In this document: positions 45,086 through 56,700 of the stretch, one piece after another
Position numbering within the stretch: the first letter of the stretch is position 1
Layout: the number at the start of each line of letters is the position of its first letter
NCBI GenBank assembly: GCA_022414725.1
Contig: CM039466.1
Location: 31,800,319 to 31,864,318 of the forward strand
Direction of reading: 5' to 3'
Length of the DNA stretch: 64,000 bases
From: Microglena sp. YARC
Taxonomy: Eukaryota; Chlorophyta; Chlorophyceae; Chlamydomonadales; Chlamydomonadaceae
Translations under genes and position numbers: made by a program
Notes under the pieces: model-generated
Databases searched by the model: none
Seen by the model: only the letters and a program-made list of their open reading frames with translations
What the model was told of the DNA's origin: nothing

Positions 45086-45159
45086 TGCCCCGTACCGGTC
45101 TCGAACCGGTGACCTTGGCGTTATTTGCATCACGCTCTTACCAACTGAGCTAACGGGGC
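45086..45159 (-). tRNA. tRNA-Ile(AAU)-like gene, atypical loop
   Basis: A 74-nt cloverleaf on the minus strand: acceptor GCCCCGT/ACGGGGC pairs fully, D arm GCTCAGTTGGTAAGAGC, T arm ACCGGTTCGAGACCGGT with perfect stem. The anticodon loop is CAAATAA, so the anticodon would be AAU (Ile). The universally conserved U33 is replaced by A, and the anticodon stem has an A-C mismatch. It may be a decayed copy. Confidence 0.75.
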
Positions 45160-45189
45160 CAGATGTCATCATTAGCCACTCTAGAGATA

Positions 45190-45622
45190 ATAAAGCAATT
45201 AAAGTGGTGTATGAAGATTCGTTTAGCTGCGTTCGAGCCCCGCTGCCGGAAGACGGCGGGTGGTTTCTCGAGTCCGACTTTAGGAGAGAGAGAGAGGGTT
45301 TGTTACATAAACTCAGCAAATCACTTTAGGAAGAAAAAGATTACAACGGCCACTTATCCTGGCAGTGGAAACACCACCAGGGCGGTGTTGTTTCACTGCT
45401 AGGACATGAGCGCCTTGTAATCTTTTTTGTTGGACGAAGGTATCAATCCGCCAATATGGGTGACTGAGGGGGGGATGGTTCAGACTCCGTTGGAACAGGT
45501 TACGCTAATCGGGAGAAGTTCGTGTCCCACTGCGGGAAGACAGTGGGTTCGGAGTCCATTCCCTCGGGGGCGGTGGTGATCCCACTGCCAGGATAAGTGA
45601 CCAATGTAATCTTCTTCTTGTA
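45190..45622. repeat. Pair of related segments with inverted ends
   Basis: AAGATTACAACGGCCACTTA (45340) recurs in reverse at 45575-45615. Two copies of a TTCGAGCCCCGCTGCCGGAA-like segment sit between. Probably two worn SINE or element copies. Confidence 0.45.
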
Positions 45623-45629
45623 GCTAGCG

Positions 45630-47330
45630 TTCCTGCATTCTTCTAGGGACACTACCCACTTCAAGACATCAGCGGGTGCCCAAGGGTTACCTCATGGCCC
45701 GTTGCGCCGTATGGCCATGGGATTTGCTGCCATCTCCGCCACCGCTGGTCCTCTACGGGATGTCACTCAGTCACTTACAGGCCGTTGGAGCTGGGTCCAT
45801 GGTGTCACCAAGCACCGCTTTGGGGAAACCCTTTTCTGACCGCCCCATTACCATCTACCCCAGTTGCTGCACTCAACGCCCCTCCTTGTGTCTCATATGG
45901 CACTTTTTTTTATTATGTGTTTTGTCGGCTCATGCAGATCCCCTCATTGGTCTGTGTCGCAGACGCGGTACGTATCTCCTCCTCCCTTTCGGAAGCCTTA
46001 GCAGAGTGCACTCGTCGGCACTGGACGGGTGACCAGCGTCGTCAATACTGCTCCACTTCTGTGTGGCACCCTGAAATGGGCCGTGTTGGGCTGTCCACCA
46101 TGCCCTTTGGCATGCTCAATGTTGTCGGCGATCCCCACAATGTGTCACTTTTGCTGACCTCCCTGCTTTCTTCTATTCCTCTAGGGTGGCTGTCCTCCCC
46201 TGCCCCTCCGCTTTCTCCCCCCATGGTCCTTCTTCCCCCTCCCCCTCCTTCTCTTTCACTCCTGTCTGCCCCAGGGCTCCTGGAAACTCCGCCAGCCCCC
46301 CCCACCTGTTTCCCTCATGCGCCTCCTCGTCTCCCGGCTGGGATGGATCCTTCCCTGCTCCCCCTATTCCCCTCCTCTTCAACTTGGTCCCCCAGCTACG
46401 CTGGGCAAGTTCAAGGTCAAACTTGGGACTACTTTACTGAATAGCGCCATAGGACGGCTTCAAGCAGAGGCACGGGCTGTGTATGTGGGTCTATCAATGG
46501 GCCCACCCCACAATCCCCGGTATGTGACAGGGTGTACCAGGATGTTTGCTCGGCGTTTGTCTGCTCTCTGGTCCTTTCCTTGGGAAAACCAACAGAAGGA
46601 AATCATGTGGCGTCTTGCAGCTGATGGGGTCCGTGGAGCATCATACAGGGTACAGTTTCGTTGCCCATGTTGCCCTGATGCACCTCCTAACTCAGATGCT
46701 CGTATGCACAGTTTTTGGACTTGTCCCGTGGCTGTGGCGGTTCGAGATGCTATTCAGACCACCCTACTTGCCTCTACCACTGTACCACTCCAACGGGCCA
46801 GCCTCTGGTTGTGCTACCCCCGCCCTTCATCGACTATTAATCTGGAGGTGTGGGGTGTTGTATGCCTTGCTGCTCTGTCAGCCATGGATCATGGTCGACT
46901 GCAAGCGTGGAGCAAGTGCAATGCAGCCTCTAATCAGGCTCTTCTTAACACACGTCAACGCACTCTCTATAAGGTGTGGGGATTAACAAGTCCGCACGAG
47001 ATGGCGGCCCGCCCAATCTCTGTCCGGGCTGGGGCCCTTGCTGTGCCTGATTTTTGGGCCCGCATCGCTGACTGTGTAGCCATTATTGGGGCGCCCCCGG
47101 CTGAATGGGAGAACACTGTGGACTCTTATCACCCCTTCATTAGCCATGGGGGAGCCAGGGTCAATATGGTTTCTCCCCCTCAAACTTTTCCGCATGAAGA
47201 TGCTTCCCTCATCCACGATCCTCCCCATTCTCCCCCCCCCCATACCCCCTTGACCATCTCGGCTCTTCACTCCTATTCCCCCCATGGGTACACTGGTACC
47301 CTTCCCTTCTCACGTGCACCGGTTAGGTAG
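45630..47330 (+). pseudogene. Truncated LINE-like retroelement ORF
   Basis: The main frame 46317-47330 (337 codons) reads WENQQKEIMWRLAADGVRG, FRCPCCPDAPPNSDARMHSF WTCPVA (a Cys-Cys-His-Cys zinc-type module), INLEVWGVVCLAALSAMDHG and ends PFSRAPVR. The module plus xxWGVVCLAAxxAM is typical of the C-terminal region of algal non-LTR retroelement polyproteins. Upstream, 45676-46444 continues in other frames (WHPEMGRVGLSTMPFGMLN), so the element is frameshifted. No reverse transcriptase domain is present. Confidence 0.6.
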
Positions 47331-48190
47331 CCAACTGATATTGCCAGAAGATTGGTCTTACGATTAAGCTGATACCTTTTTGCTAGTCTTTCCTAGCAAG
47401 CGCCTGCTTGCATGCCTTTTTCCGCTCCTCTTTGCAGTTCCTCTTTCTTGGGTGCCAAGCATTAGTTCGCTCTCGGGTTCCGCACGTCACAGGACACCCT
47501 TTTGTATAGTTCTTTAGTACGGCGCTTCATGTCAACCGTTCTAGGGTTTTTTGGGGGGTTAGGGGTTTAAAGTTTAAACCCTGGGCCCTAAACCCTCCTT
47601 TCCGCCTCCCTTTCTTGCTGGCTGTGCTAAGTTTGTCGGTTTCGTTTCTCTAGTAATAGCTATAGTTTGAGGCTTCTGGTGTACGGGCAGGGAAGGTCTG
47701 CCATGTGTGGTGGATTCTCTTGCCCCTGTGGCCCTGTCATGTGTGCTTGCTTTCTGAGTCTTGCTAAGTTGGTTTCTGGCCTCTCTGTTTTTCGGCTGGC
47801 CTCCCCCTTTCCTTCATGGAGTGTCAATGGTTGTCTACCTCGACACTCCGGTCCTTCCCTGCAAGATGGTTGTATCGGGCTGACTTGTGCTTTTTTCCTT
47901 TCAGGGCATTATCGCTGCATATGCTCATAGTCATAGCGCATGCCCTTGGGTAGCATTTATTATTTTTGTTTGGCCTTCCTCTCTTGTGGTTGGTGGGCTT
48001 GGTGTTCTAGATTGCAAATCTTTCCGCTCTCCTTTCCGCCTCTAGTTTGTTTCCTCTTTTGGACTTGGCTGAGTTTATGTATCGATTCCTTTCTCTGTAT
48101 AAAATTGTGGTGCAATACTCCCTTCTCTGACCAGGGTACTACAGAACGTACGTTTTATGTGAAAGCACGTAAGCTTTGGGAGCCTATCTG
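47331..48190. other. Region 3' of the retroelement ORF
   Basis: Pyrimidine-rich unique sequence that may be the retroelement 3' UTR. Contains a partial telomere-type motif pair (TTAGGGGTTTAAAG...CCCTAAACCC, 47555-47600). No other feature seen. Confidence 0.4.
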
Positions 48191-48192
48191 CG

Positions 48193-48384
48193 TGATGATA
48201 GCCTGGTTGGGCGCGGTAATAAGGGAGCTTCGTCTTAGGTAGGGAACAGGCTGCTACTTTACCTGGACAAAGCTACCATGGCGGTTGACAGCGACCGCAA
48301 ACGCTTAAGCACACCCATAGGGATTCAAACCCCGAACATTATTTGTTCAAGGAGCTATACCGTTGAGCCATTCGTCGAAACGGG
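48193..48384 (-). mobile_element. tRNA-derived SINE, head B, copy 2
   Basis: Minus strand: A-box-like TGGCTCAACGGTATAGC, B box GGGGTTTGAATCCC, body GTCAACCGCCATGGTAGC and a degenerate tail. Flanks share ATCTGCG. Confidence 0.85.
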
Positions 48385-48674
48385 GAAATCTGCGCGAATG
48401 AAGTAAAAAAAGAGTAGCTTGGAGACCGGAAGTTATGTGCCAGACACTCCCAGCACGTAAATTGAAGACCCCCATCTATTTCCCCCCAAAACGACAAAGT
48501 GTAGTACCTGTCTCTGACACATCTTTAAATACCAGGGTGCCCGGGGCCTCCTAATGGTCGGCCCTCATGTGTGCATGGTTAGACCTCTGGGGTGCTGGAA
48601 CGCTTCATTGGGTTTGATAAGGGGGACTTGGTAAGGAAGAAATTGGAAGACCCAGAGTTGGTTTAACAAATATG

Positions 48675-48945
48675 TAACGATCAGGACTGTTCAGGACACT
48701 GTGTCTGCAACGTCAAGGGTCAGTTGCATCTCAGGACGCAACTTGGGGAGGGTCCGTTGCGTTGCAGACGCAGCCTCAGTGGGTTGGTTGCCTCGCAGGA
48801 CGCAGGCTATGGGTTGGTTATGGGTCAGTTACGGGTCGGTTGCCTCTCAGGACACAGGCTATGGAATTGGTTGTGTCTCAGGACGCAGGCTTTAAAATTG
48901 GTCTTTAGACGCAGAGCTGGGGGTCCTCCTGAGCAACCTTGGTAA
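48675..48945. repeat. Repeat block with CAGGACGCA units
   Basis: Several GTTGCCTCYCAGGACRCAGG units; related to 44205-44502, including the right flank GGTAACAGTCCAATCATTT. Confidence 0.6.
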
Positions 48946-49089
48946 CAGTCCAATCATTTGAATGTCTGCAGAGAGGCACACTCAAGGTCTTACACAATCT
49001 GAATCGGATTCAACTACATTATACGGTATTCCACTTCTATGGATGTTCAACTCAGCACTCATGATGCCCACTGATGTCTTAGTCCAGGG

Positions 49090-49412
49090 CTTTTATTTCC
49101 AGCTTTTCTAGGCAGCTTCTAGGCAGCTCCCTGAGTCAGCCACTGAGATACATCCCATTATTCCAGCAGCGATAGCTTGTAGGCAGCTCCCTGAGTCAGC
49201 CACTGAGATACACCCCAATATTCCATCAGCGATAGCCTCTAGGCAGCTCTCTGAGTCAGCCACCGAGATACCCCCCAATATTCCAGCAGCGACAGCTTCT
49301 AGGCAGCTCCTTCAGTCAGCCACTGAGATACACCCCAATATTCCAGCAGCGACAGCTGAATAGCCAGTCAGGGGAGCTGCCTAGAAGCTGCTGCTCGTAG
49401 TCTAAAAGGAAA
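49090..49412. mobile_element. MITE-like element, AGCAGCAGCTTC family, with 60-bp internal repeats
   Basis: Outer inverted ends (TTCTAGGCAGCTCCCTGA and CTGCCTAGAAGCTGCTGCTC) bound about four tandem 60-bp copies of CAGTCAGCCACTGAGATACA plus CCCAATATTCCAGCAGCGA. Confidence 0.7.
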
Positions 49413-49417
49413 GCTAT

Positions 49418-49906
49418 GCTTGCAGGTATATCCCTGAGGTACAGCTATGCTTGCAGATATATCCCTGAGGTACAGCTATGCTTGCAGATATATCCCTGAG
49501 GTACAGCTATGCTTGCAGGCATATCCCTGAGGTACAGCTATGCTTGCAGGTATATCCCTGAGGTACAGCTATGCTTGCAGATATATCCCTGAGGTACAGC
49601 TATGCTTGCAGGTATATCCCTGAGGTACAGCTATGCTTGCAGGTATATCCCTGAGGTACAGCAATGCTTGCAGATATATCCCTGAGGTACAGCTATGCTT
49701 GCAGGTATATCCCTGAGGTACAGCTATGCTTGCAGGTATATCCCTGAGGTACAGCTATGCTTGCAGGTATATCCCTGAGGTACAGCTGTGCTTGCAGATA
49801 TATCCCTGAGGTACAGCTATGCTTGCAGGTATATCCCTGAGGTACAGCTATGCTTGCAGGTATATCCCTGAGGTACAGCTATGCTTGCAGGGTATATCCC
49901 TGAGGT
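49418..49906 (+). repeat. 31-bp minisatellite built from an exon start
   Basis: About 16 units of GCTTGCAG then GTATATCCCTGAGGTACAGC TAT. The unit equals an acceptor (TTGCAG) plus the first bases of the following exon-like stretch (GGTATATCCCTGAGGTGCAG). Confidence 0.9.
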
Positions 49907-49990
49907 GCAGCATGGGTACACGTGCGCTATTAGGTGCCCCCGGCACCCCTCAGTGGTGAACGACCCCAAGGAGATCAAGATCTTCATCCA
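49892..49990 (+). CDS. Possible exon of an unidentified gene
   Basis: Begins after the last TTGCAG of the 31-bp array and reads GYIPEVQHGYTCAIRCPRHP then SVVNDPKEIKIFIQS. Composition is unlike the surrounding repeats. A second open stretch at 50235-50328 reads VEISADVQVTWTVSNPPFQW. No family recognised. Confidence 0.3.
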
Positions 49991-49994
49991 ATCA

Positions 49995-50228
49995 CACGGT
50001 CACTCGGTCACACATGCATTACCCGGTCACATATGCATCACCCGGTCACACATGCATCACCCAGTCACACATGCATCATCCGTTCACCTGGTCACTCATG
50101 CACCATCCGTTAACCCTGTCACACATGCATCACCCGGTCACACATGCATCACCCAGTCACACATGCTTCACCCGGTCACCCGATCACCCAGTCACACATG
50201 CATCACCCCGTCACCCGGTCACACATGC
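49995..50228 (+). repeat. ~19-bp minisatellite CACCCGGTCACACATGCAT
   Basis: About twelve imperfect units immediately after the exon-like stretch. Confidence 0.9.
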
Positions 50229-50525
50229 AGTTGTCATGGTGGTAGTTATACGACACCACCAGACTGTAGAAATCAGCGCTGATGTCCAGGTGACGTGGAC
50301 TGTGAGCAACCCCCCTTTCCAATGGGTATAGCCCCACCACCATAGCGGGGGTGGGACTCGAACACGGTTAGGACTCATGCAGTTTAAACGTGCGCTACTA
50401 GGTTGAGGTGCCCAGTGATAAATTCACCAGGCATCTGGTTCGTTAAATCTATTCACATGTGAATCCAGCCCAAAAGAAAAGCTACTTCTTAGTCCATGCT
50501 CAGCGAGGCATTGTGTTCTCTCCAG

Positions 50526-50714
50526 CAGGGTACTACAAAGCGCGCGAGGCAGCGTGATCTCGCGCACGCTTTTTGAGCCCCACTGCGCGTTTCATGCAGT
50601 TTTTCAACCCCCTGTGGGGCAGCAGTTTTTGCGCTTTTAGCAGTACAAAGCGCTTACCAATTTGACGTTTGTACGCTTTAAGCGCTGACCGATTTGACAA
50701 AATGTAGTACCCTG
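50526..50714. mobile_element. hAT-type MITE, CAGGGTAC family, 8-bp TSD CTCTCCAG
   Basis: Starts CAGGGTACTACAAAGCG, ends TGTAGTACCCTG; CTCTCCAG flanks both sides (50518-50525 and 50715-50722). Confidence 0.95.
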
Positions 50715-50841
50715 CTCTCCAGGTCTTCATTCAGCAACAATTGAGGTTGCTGCTATTCCCAGGGTGCCTGAACAAGGAAGACGGTTAGATGTGAAGGTTG
50801 GTTATAGATGGCGTGTTTTGTTGTATGTTTGCTTGCTTATA

Positions 50842-51225
50842 CTGCAGCCCTCTTTCATAGGGACCGGCATATCAACCATGTTGTACTGCAGCCCTCTTTC
50901 ATAGGGACCGGCATATCAACCGTGTTGTACTGCAGCCCTCTTTCATAGGGACCGGCATATCAACCGTGTTGTACTGCAGCCCTCTTTCATAAGGACCGGC
51001 ATATCAACCGTGTTGTACTGCAGCCCTCTTTCATAAGGACCGGCATATCAACTGTGTTGTACTGCAGCCCTCTTTCATAAGGACCGGCATATCAACCTTG
51101 ATGTACTGCAGCCCTCTTTCATGAGGACCGGCATATCAACCGTGTTGTACTGCAGCCATCTTTCATAGGGACCGGCATATCAACCGTGTTGTACTGCAGC
51201 CCTCTTTCACAGGGGCCGGCATATC
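50842..51225 (+). repeat. 44-bp tandem repeat
   Basis: About nine units of TGTACTGCAGCCCTCTTTCA plus TAGGGACCGGCATATCAACC GTGT. Two further units lie at 19170-19260, also next to a TTTG array, so the composite is dispersed. Confidence 0.95.
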
Positions 51226-51586
51226 ATTTGATTTCCAGGGTGCCGGAACAAGGAAGGCTGTTAGATGTGGAGGTTGGTTATAGATGGCTTTTTATTGTTG
51301 TTTGTTTGTTTGTTTGCTTGCTTCCTTGCTTGCTTATTTGTTTGTTTAGCCACTTGTATCCAGGCTTCTTTGCGCAACCCGGACCAATCTCAACCACAAT
51401 ATCTGCCGAGACCATCCTCCTCACTAAGAAGTAGGGAACTAGGGACCGGCATATCATATAATGTTGAACAAAGGCGAGTATGATGACATGATATCATACT
51501 GCCGTTCCCTACTAAAAATCCCATATCGACTTCCATTCCAACCCACCCAGCTACCTAAAAACCAATTCCTTACCACCAGTAAAAAA

Positions 51587-51670
51587 AAAGATAACGCCTG
51601 GAGGGGCGTGGTGTTCAGGGGACCCTCCCGTACGCCGCAGCTGGGGAAAGTCACCATGGCAGACATAGTA
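51587..51670 (-). mobile_element. LINE/SINE 3' tail fragment
   Basis: Carries AACGCCTGGAGGGGCGTGGT and the LINE-type segment CAGCTGGGGAAAGTCACCAT as at 23740-24270, with no head. A very short 5'-truncated LINE insertion. Confidence 0.7.
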
Positions 51671-51872
51671 AGTGTCATTACCACTTGATAACCCACTACA
51701 GCCAAGTACAGTCCACCGTAACCCTTCCAATCAATATTCTCCATTCTCTAGTACCTGTTCCATCCTCCCATTCATAGATGGCACTACAATGAGATGGCAC
51801 CACATCGAGAAGGCCCTACAATGAGATGGCACTACAACGAGATGGCACTACAAGGAGGTGGCAACCAAGCAC

Positions 51873-53395
51873 CTGCTGCATAGCTTTTCTTTTCAGCTAC
51901 AGCTACAGTGTGCTGGGGGAAGCAGAGTTTGTGACCACAACATTTAGGTATGCTGGGGGAAGGAAAGGTCAGGGCCAAAACATTTAGTTGTGTTGGGGGA
52001 AGGAGAGGCAGTACCCAAAACAGGTCATAGATTTCCTTAGTCACGCGCAGCAGCTTCCGGGCAGCTCCCCTGACCGGCTAGTTTTTGCTTTGGGTCCTAC
52101 TTCTCCTTCCCCCAGCACACCTAAATGTTTTGGCCCTTTCCTGTCCTTCCCCCAGCACACCTAAATGTTTTGGCCCTTTCCTGTCCTTCCCCCAGCACAC
52201 CTAAATGGTGTTGTCACAAACTCTCCTTCCCCCAACACACCTGAATTTGGCCATTACCTCTCTTTCCACTAGTACACTTACATGGTGCGGTTACAAACTC
52301 TGCTTCCCCCAGCACACCATTTTGTTTGGCACTACCTCTCCTTCCCCCAGCACTCCTAAATATGTTGGTCACAAACTGTCCTTCCCCCTGCACACAATTA
52401 TTTTGGAACTAACTCTCCTTCCCCCAGCACACCTAAATAGTATGGTCACAAACTCTCCTTCCCCCAACACACCTAAATATTATGGCCCTTACCTCTCCTT
52501 CCCCCAGCACTCCTAAATGGTGAGGTCACAAACTCTCCTTCCCCCAACACACCTAAATATTTTGGCCCTTGCCTCTCCTTCTCCCAACACTCCTAAATGG
52601 CGAGGTCACAAACTCTCCTTCCCCCAACACACCTAAATATTTTGGCCCTTACCTCTCCTTCTCCCAGCACTCCTAAATGGTGAGGTCGCAAACTCTCCTT
52701 CCCCCAACACACCTAAATATTTTGGCCCTTACCTCTCCTTCCCCCAGCACTCCTAAATAGTGAGGTCACAAACTCTCCTTCCCCCAGCACTCCTAAATGG
52801 TGAGGTCACAAACTCTCCTTCCCCCAACACACCTAAATATTTTGGCCCCTACCTCTCCTTCTCCCAGCACTCCTAAATGGTGAGGTCACAAACTCTCCTT
52901 CCCCCAACACACCTAAATATTTTGGCCCTTACCTCTCCTTCTCCCAGCACTCCTAAATGGTGAGGTCACAAACTCTCCTTCCCCCAACACACCTAAATAT
53001 TATGGCCCTTACCTCTCCTTCCCCCAGCACTCCTAAATGGTGAGGTCACAAACTCTCCTCCCCCCAACACACCTAAATATTATGGCCCTTACCTCTCCTT
53101 CCCCCAGCACTCCTTAATGGTGAGGTCACAAAATCTGCTTCCCCCAACACACCTAAATATTTTGGCCCTTACCTCTCCTTCCCCCAGCACTCCTTAATGG
53201 TGAGGTCACAAACTCTCCTTCCCCCAACACACCTAAATATTTTGGCCCTTACCTCTCCTTCCCCCAGCACTCCTAAATGGTGTGGTCACAGCCTCTGCTT
53301 CTCTCATCAACCCCCAAATATTATGGTCACTACCTCTCCTTCCCCCAGCACTCCTAAATGTGTTGGTCACTAATTCTCCTTCTACCAGTACACCA
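51873..53395 (+). repeat. 40/80-bp minisatellite with one inverted section
   Basis: From about 52090 the array repeats two 40-bp monomers, TCTCCTTCCCCCAACACACC + TAAATATTTTGGCCCTTACC and TCTCCTTCCCCCAGCACTCC + TAAATGGTGAGGTCACAAAC. At 51905-52010 three monomers lie inverted, and the boundary (52040-52080) carries a GCAGCAGCTTCCGGGCAGCT MITE end, so the array began inside or across such an element. Confidence 0.92.
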
Positions 53396-53544
53396 AAGTG
53401 GTTTTCTTCCCTGGCCAACCCATTGCGACCAACGAGCCCCTAAAACCAAACGGTGGGTTCGCAACACTCATGAAATCAGGCTTGAGTAGCCCTATGCGGT
53501 GCTGGCCTCCCGAACTTCCCGGGCGAAGCATGGGTTTGGCGCTG

Positions 53545-53566
53545 CCCCCCCCCCCCCCCCCCCCCC
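53545..53566 (+). repeat. Poly-C run (22 C)
   Basis: Uninterrupted C tract between GCGCTG and GGCTCC, near the 3' end of the TSPOON-like gene. Confidence 0.95.
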
Positions 53567-53628
53567 GGCTCCGTGCTTCGCGCTACACAACAATCAAGAA
53601 ATCAGGCTTGAGTAGCCCAAGTAGCTAC

Positions 53629-53736
53629 TCAACCTGGCCCACAGAAATCTAGAATAAAAACACACTGGAACCCCGTCCGCACCTTATTCTTTATAGCTTT
53701 CCGAATTGCCTCCCGATCCGTGTTTTCGAGCAAACC
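53629..53736 (-). CDS. TSPOON: TSPOON-like exon 3
   Basis: Acceptor CTTGCAG (not part of exon), then GLLENTDREAIRKAIKNK. A possible donor AAG|GTGCGG follows at 53682; without splicing the frame runs 17 more codons to TGA. Confidence 0.65.
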   Translation of the reverse strand, partial: GLLENTDREAIRKAIKNKVRTGFQCVFILDFCGPG

Positions 53737-56700
53737 CTGCAAGACAGAAATAAATAAATAAATAAATAAATAGTACGCCTTATTACGAGGGGTGAGGTTG
53801 AGGGGGCCAGCCTGATCCGTGTTTCCGAGCAAAACCTGCAAGACATACATAAGTAACAAAAAAAAAACGCCTTATTCAAGGCGTGAAGTTGAGGGGTCCA
53901 GCCAGCTTGCTTTCACTGGGGCCAAACACCAATATGGGGGTGGGGGGGGCTATCATCCCCCTGGAGGAGGGTTTTGAGCCTGTTCCATGTGTCGTCTGCA
54001 CACGGCAATGGACTTATAGGAGACAGTGGCATGGGTGTGAAGTTTGGTGCAGAGCCACAGGGCAGCTACTTTGGAGATACCCTGCAAGACAGGAGTCAAA
54101 CGTATTTGTTTGTTTATGAGGTCCTAAAATTGAAAATTTGAAATTTGTACGAGCTGCCACAGGACGTGAGATTGAAGGAACCTTCCCGTTTGCATGCATA
54201 TGTACATACTGGAGAATGGCTACTATGTTGAGTTAATTTGGCATCGTAGATGCAAGACCAAAGTCACTTGTAAATTAGTACGAGCTGCCACAGGACGTGA
54301 GATTGAGGGAACCCTCCTGTTTGCATGCATATGTACATACTGGAGACTATCTACTATGTTGAGTCCATTTGGTGCCGTAGACCCTTTGCGCCTGAGCTTG
54401 GACTACTGCGCGGCAGGACGGAGGGAATGCAAGACAGACGTCAAATGCATTTGTTTGTTTATGAGGTCCTGAATTATATTGGGGCTATACACAACAAGTC
54501 CCATGCAGCGTCGCAAGTGACGCATAAAATTGGCGGAGTGTGTTGGCAACTGAACTGCAGGTGGCAACGATGGAGCTGACCGAAGCTAGTTGGGTATGAG
54601 ACAGTTGGCTGACGTGTCAGGCTTTGTTTGTTTTGTCGGTTGGTTGGTCGGTCGGACGCACAAACGGACAACAGGGTGAACTTGGGGGCTCCCACACCCC
54701 AGGAGGGGGGGCTCTGCAAAAAACAACACCATAATTGACATGGAAAGGCATATATATTGCACCCTTATAGCTTTTGCACGATCTGTGGATCCTGGGTTTT
54801 GTCGTTTTCAGGTACTTCGCCAAATTTCTGAAGTGTAGAAGACTCATTAGACTTGTAACAGTTTTCATACTTATTAAATTCATCCATTTGAAAAGGGCAT
54901 TTATCAAGCCGTTATATATTGCACCCTTATGGCACAGTGCCTGCCCTAGCCCAGAGCCATATGATAGCAAGTAACACACCATCTGTGAATGTTTCAAAAT
55001 ATTTCCTCCCTCCATCCCCCATGAAGAAGATGTTGCTGTTGTGGTGGTGGTGGAGGTGTTACAAAATATGAAGAAAACGAAGAAGATGTTGTTGTGGTGG
55101 TGGTGGTGGAGGTGTTGAAAAAGATGAAGAAAAATGAAGAAAAATGAAGATGTTGTTGTGGTGGTGGTGGTGGTGGTGGTGAAAAAGATTAAGACACATG
55201 AAGGGGATGTTGTTGTAGCTGTTGTTGTCGTAGAGGTGGTGTTGAAAAAGGGCTTACTTTGCATTACCCAAAGGTACAAGATCTTCCTTGTAGCATGGAA
55301 TTTATAAACAATGCATACTGACACGCTTAGTCCATACCACCCCACTTTGCGTCAAATTAATCAGCAGCTCAACTCATTAACCATCTCATCCAGAATCACA
55401 CATAGCTTGCTATACGAGCCCATGATGGCAGCATTTGTAGGTGCTTCCCCAATCACATATACTCAGCAGCTTATGATCAGATATATTTTAAATACAAATA
55501 TACTCTTTATTATTTTATGTAATGTAAGCTGCGACCTTCCTCATTAATCATCTCATCCAGAACCACATAATTTGCTATAAGAGCCCATGATGGTAGACCC
55601 TGTAAGTGCTTCCCCAATCACATCTACATGACAGCTTATGATGAGATACGTCTGTTTAATTTTATTTACTAGTTGCTGCAACCTACCTCATTAATCATCT
55701 CAACCAGAACCACACACAAATCTCGCTATACGAGCCTATGAGGGCATGCCCATGTAAATGCATCCCCAAGCACATCTACCCAGCAGCGTTTGATAAGATG
55801 CATGTTGTATAATACGATACATTTGTATTGTTTTATTTACTTTTTACTGCAACCTAGCTCATTAATCATCTCATCCAGAATCACAGAAAGCTTACTGTCC
55901 TTGTCTGTGAGGACAGCCCCTGTAGGTGCTTTCCCAATCACATCTTCTCGGCAGCTTATGATAAGAAACATGTTTATAAAAATATACATTTGTATTGGTG
56001 TATATCCTATTTGCTGCATCCTACCTCATTAATCACCTCATCTCTTGTGGGTGCTTCCCCAATCACATCTACTCACCAGCTCATCCATTTGTAATTTCGT
56101 ATTTACTATTCTAGCGTGCGTGCGGGCGCGCTGAGGAATTTGATGCAACCTACCTCATTAATCATCTCATCCAGAATCACACAAAGCTTGCTATACGTGT
56201 CTGTGAGGACAGCCTCCGTAGGTGCTTCCCCTAACACACCTACTCAGTAGCTTATGATCAGATACATTTGTATTAATATATTTACTACTTACTGCAACCT
56301 ACCTCATTCATTATCTCATCAAGAATCACACAAAGCTTGCTATACGTGTCCATTAGGACAGCCCCGGTGGGAAAGCACCTATATGGGCTGTCTACATAAA
56401 GACAGCCCTTGTAGGTGCTTCCACAATCACATCTACTCACCAGCTTATAATAACATACATTTTTATGTTTGTATTTACTAATCTAGCGTGCGGGCGCGCT
56501 GAGGAATTCGATGCAACCTACCTCATTAATCATCTCGTCCAGAATCACACAAAGCTTGCTATACTTGTCCATTAGGACAGCCCCTGTGGGCGCTTTCCCG
56601 ATCACGTCTTTAAGGGTTAGCATGATTGAGCGCAATATATCGGCACATGCCAACTCATCGTACTCTCCACTGCCCATTAAGTAGAACACCAGATCCGCAG

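Noticed and set aside
49418..49906. Regular 31-bp repeat that could suggest a CRISPR array
   Set aside because: There are no spacers; units are contiguous, and the genome is eukaryotic.
54617..55345. 242-codon minus-strand frame
   Set aside because: Runs through the GTGGTGG tract and a dispersed repeat; no domain, and it lies inside the TSPOON-like intron 2.
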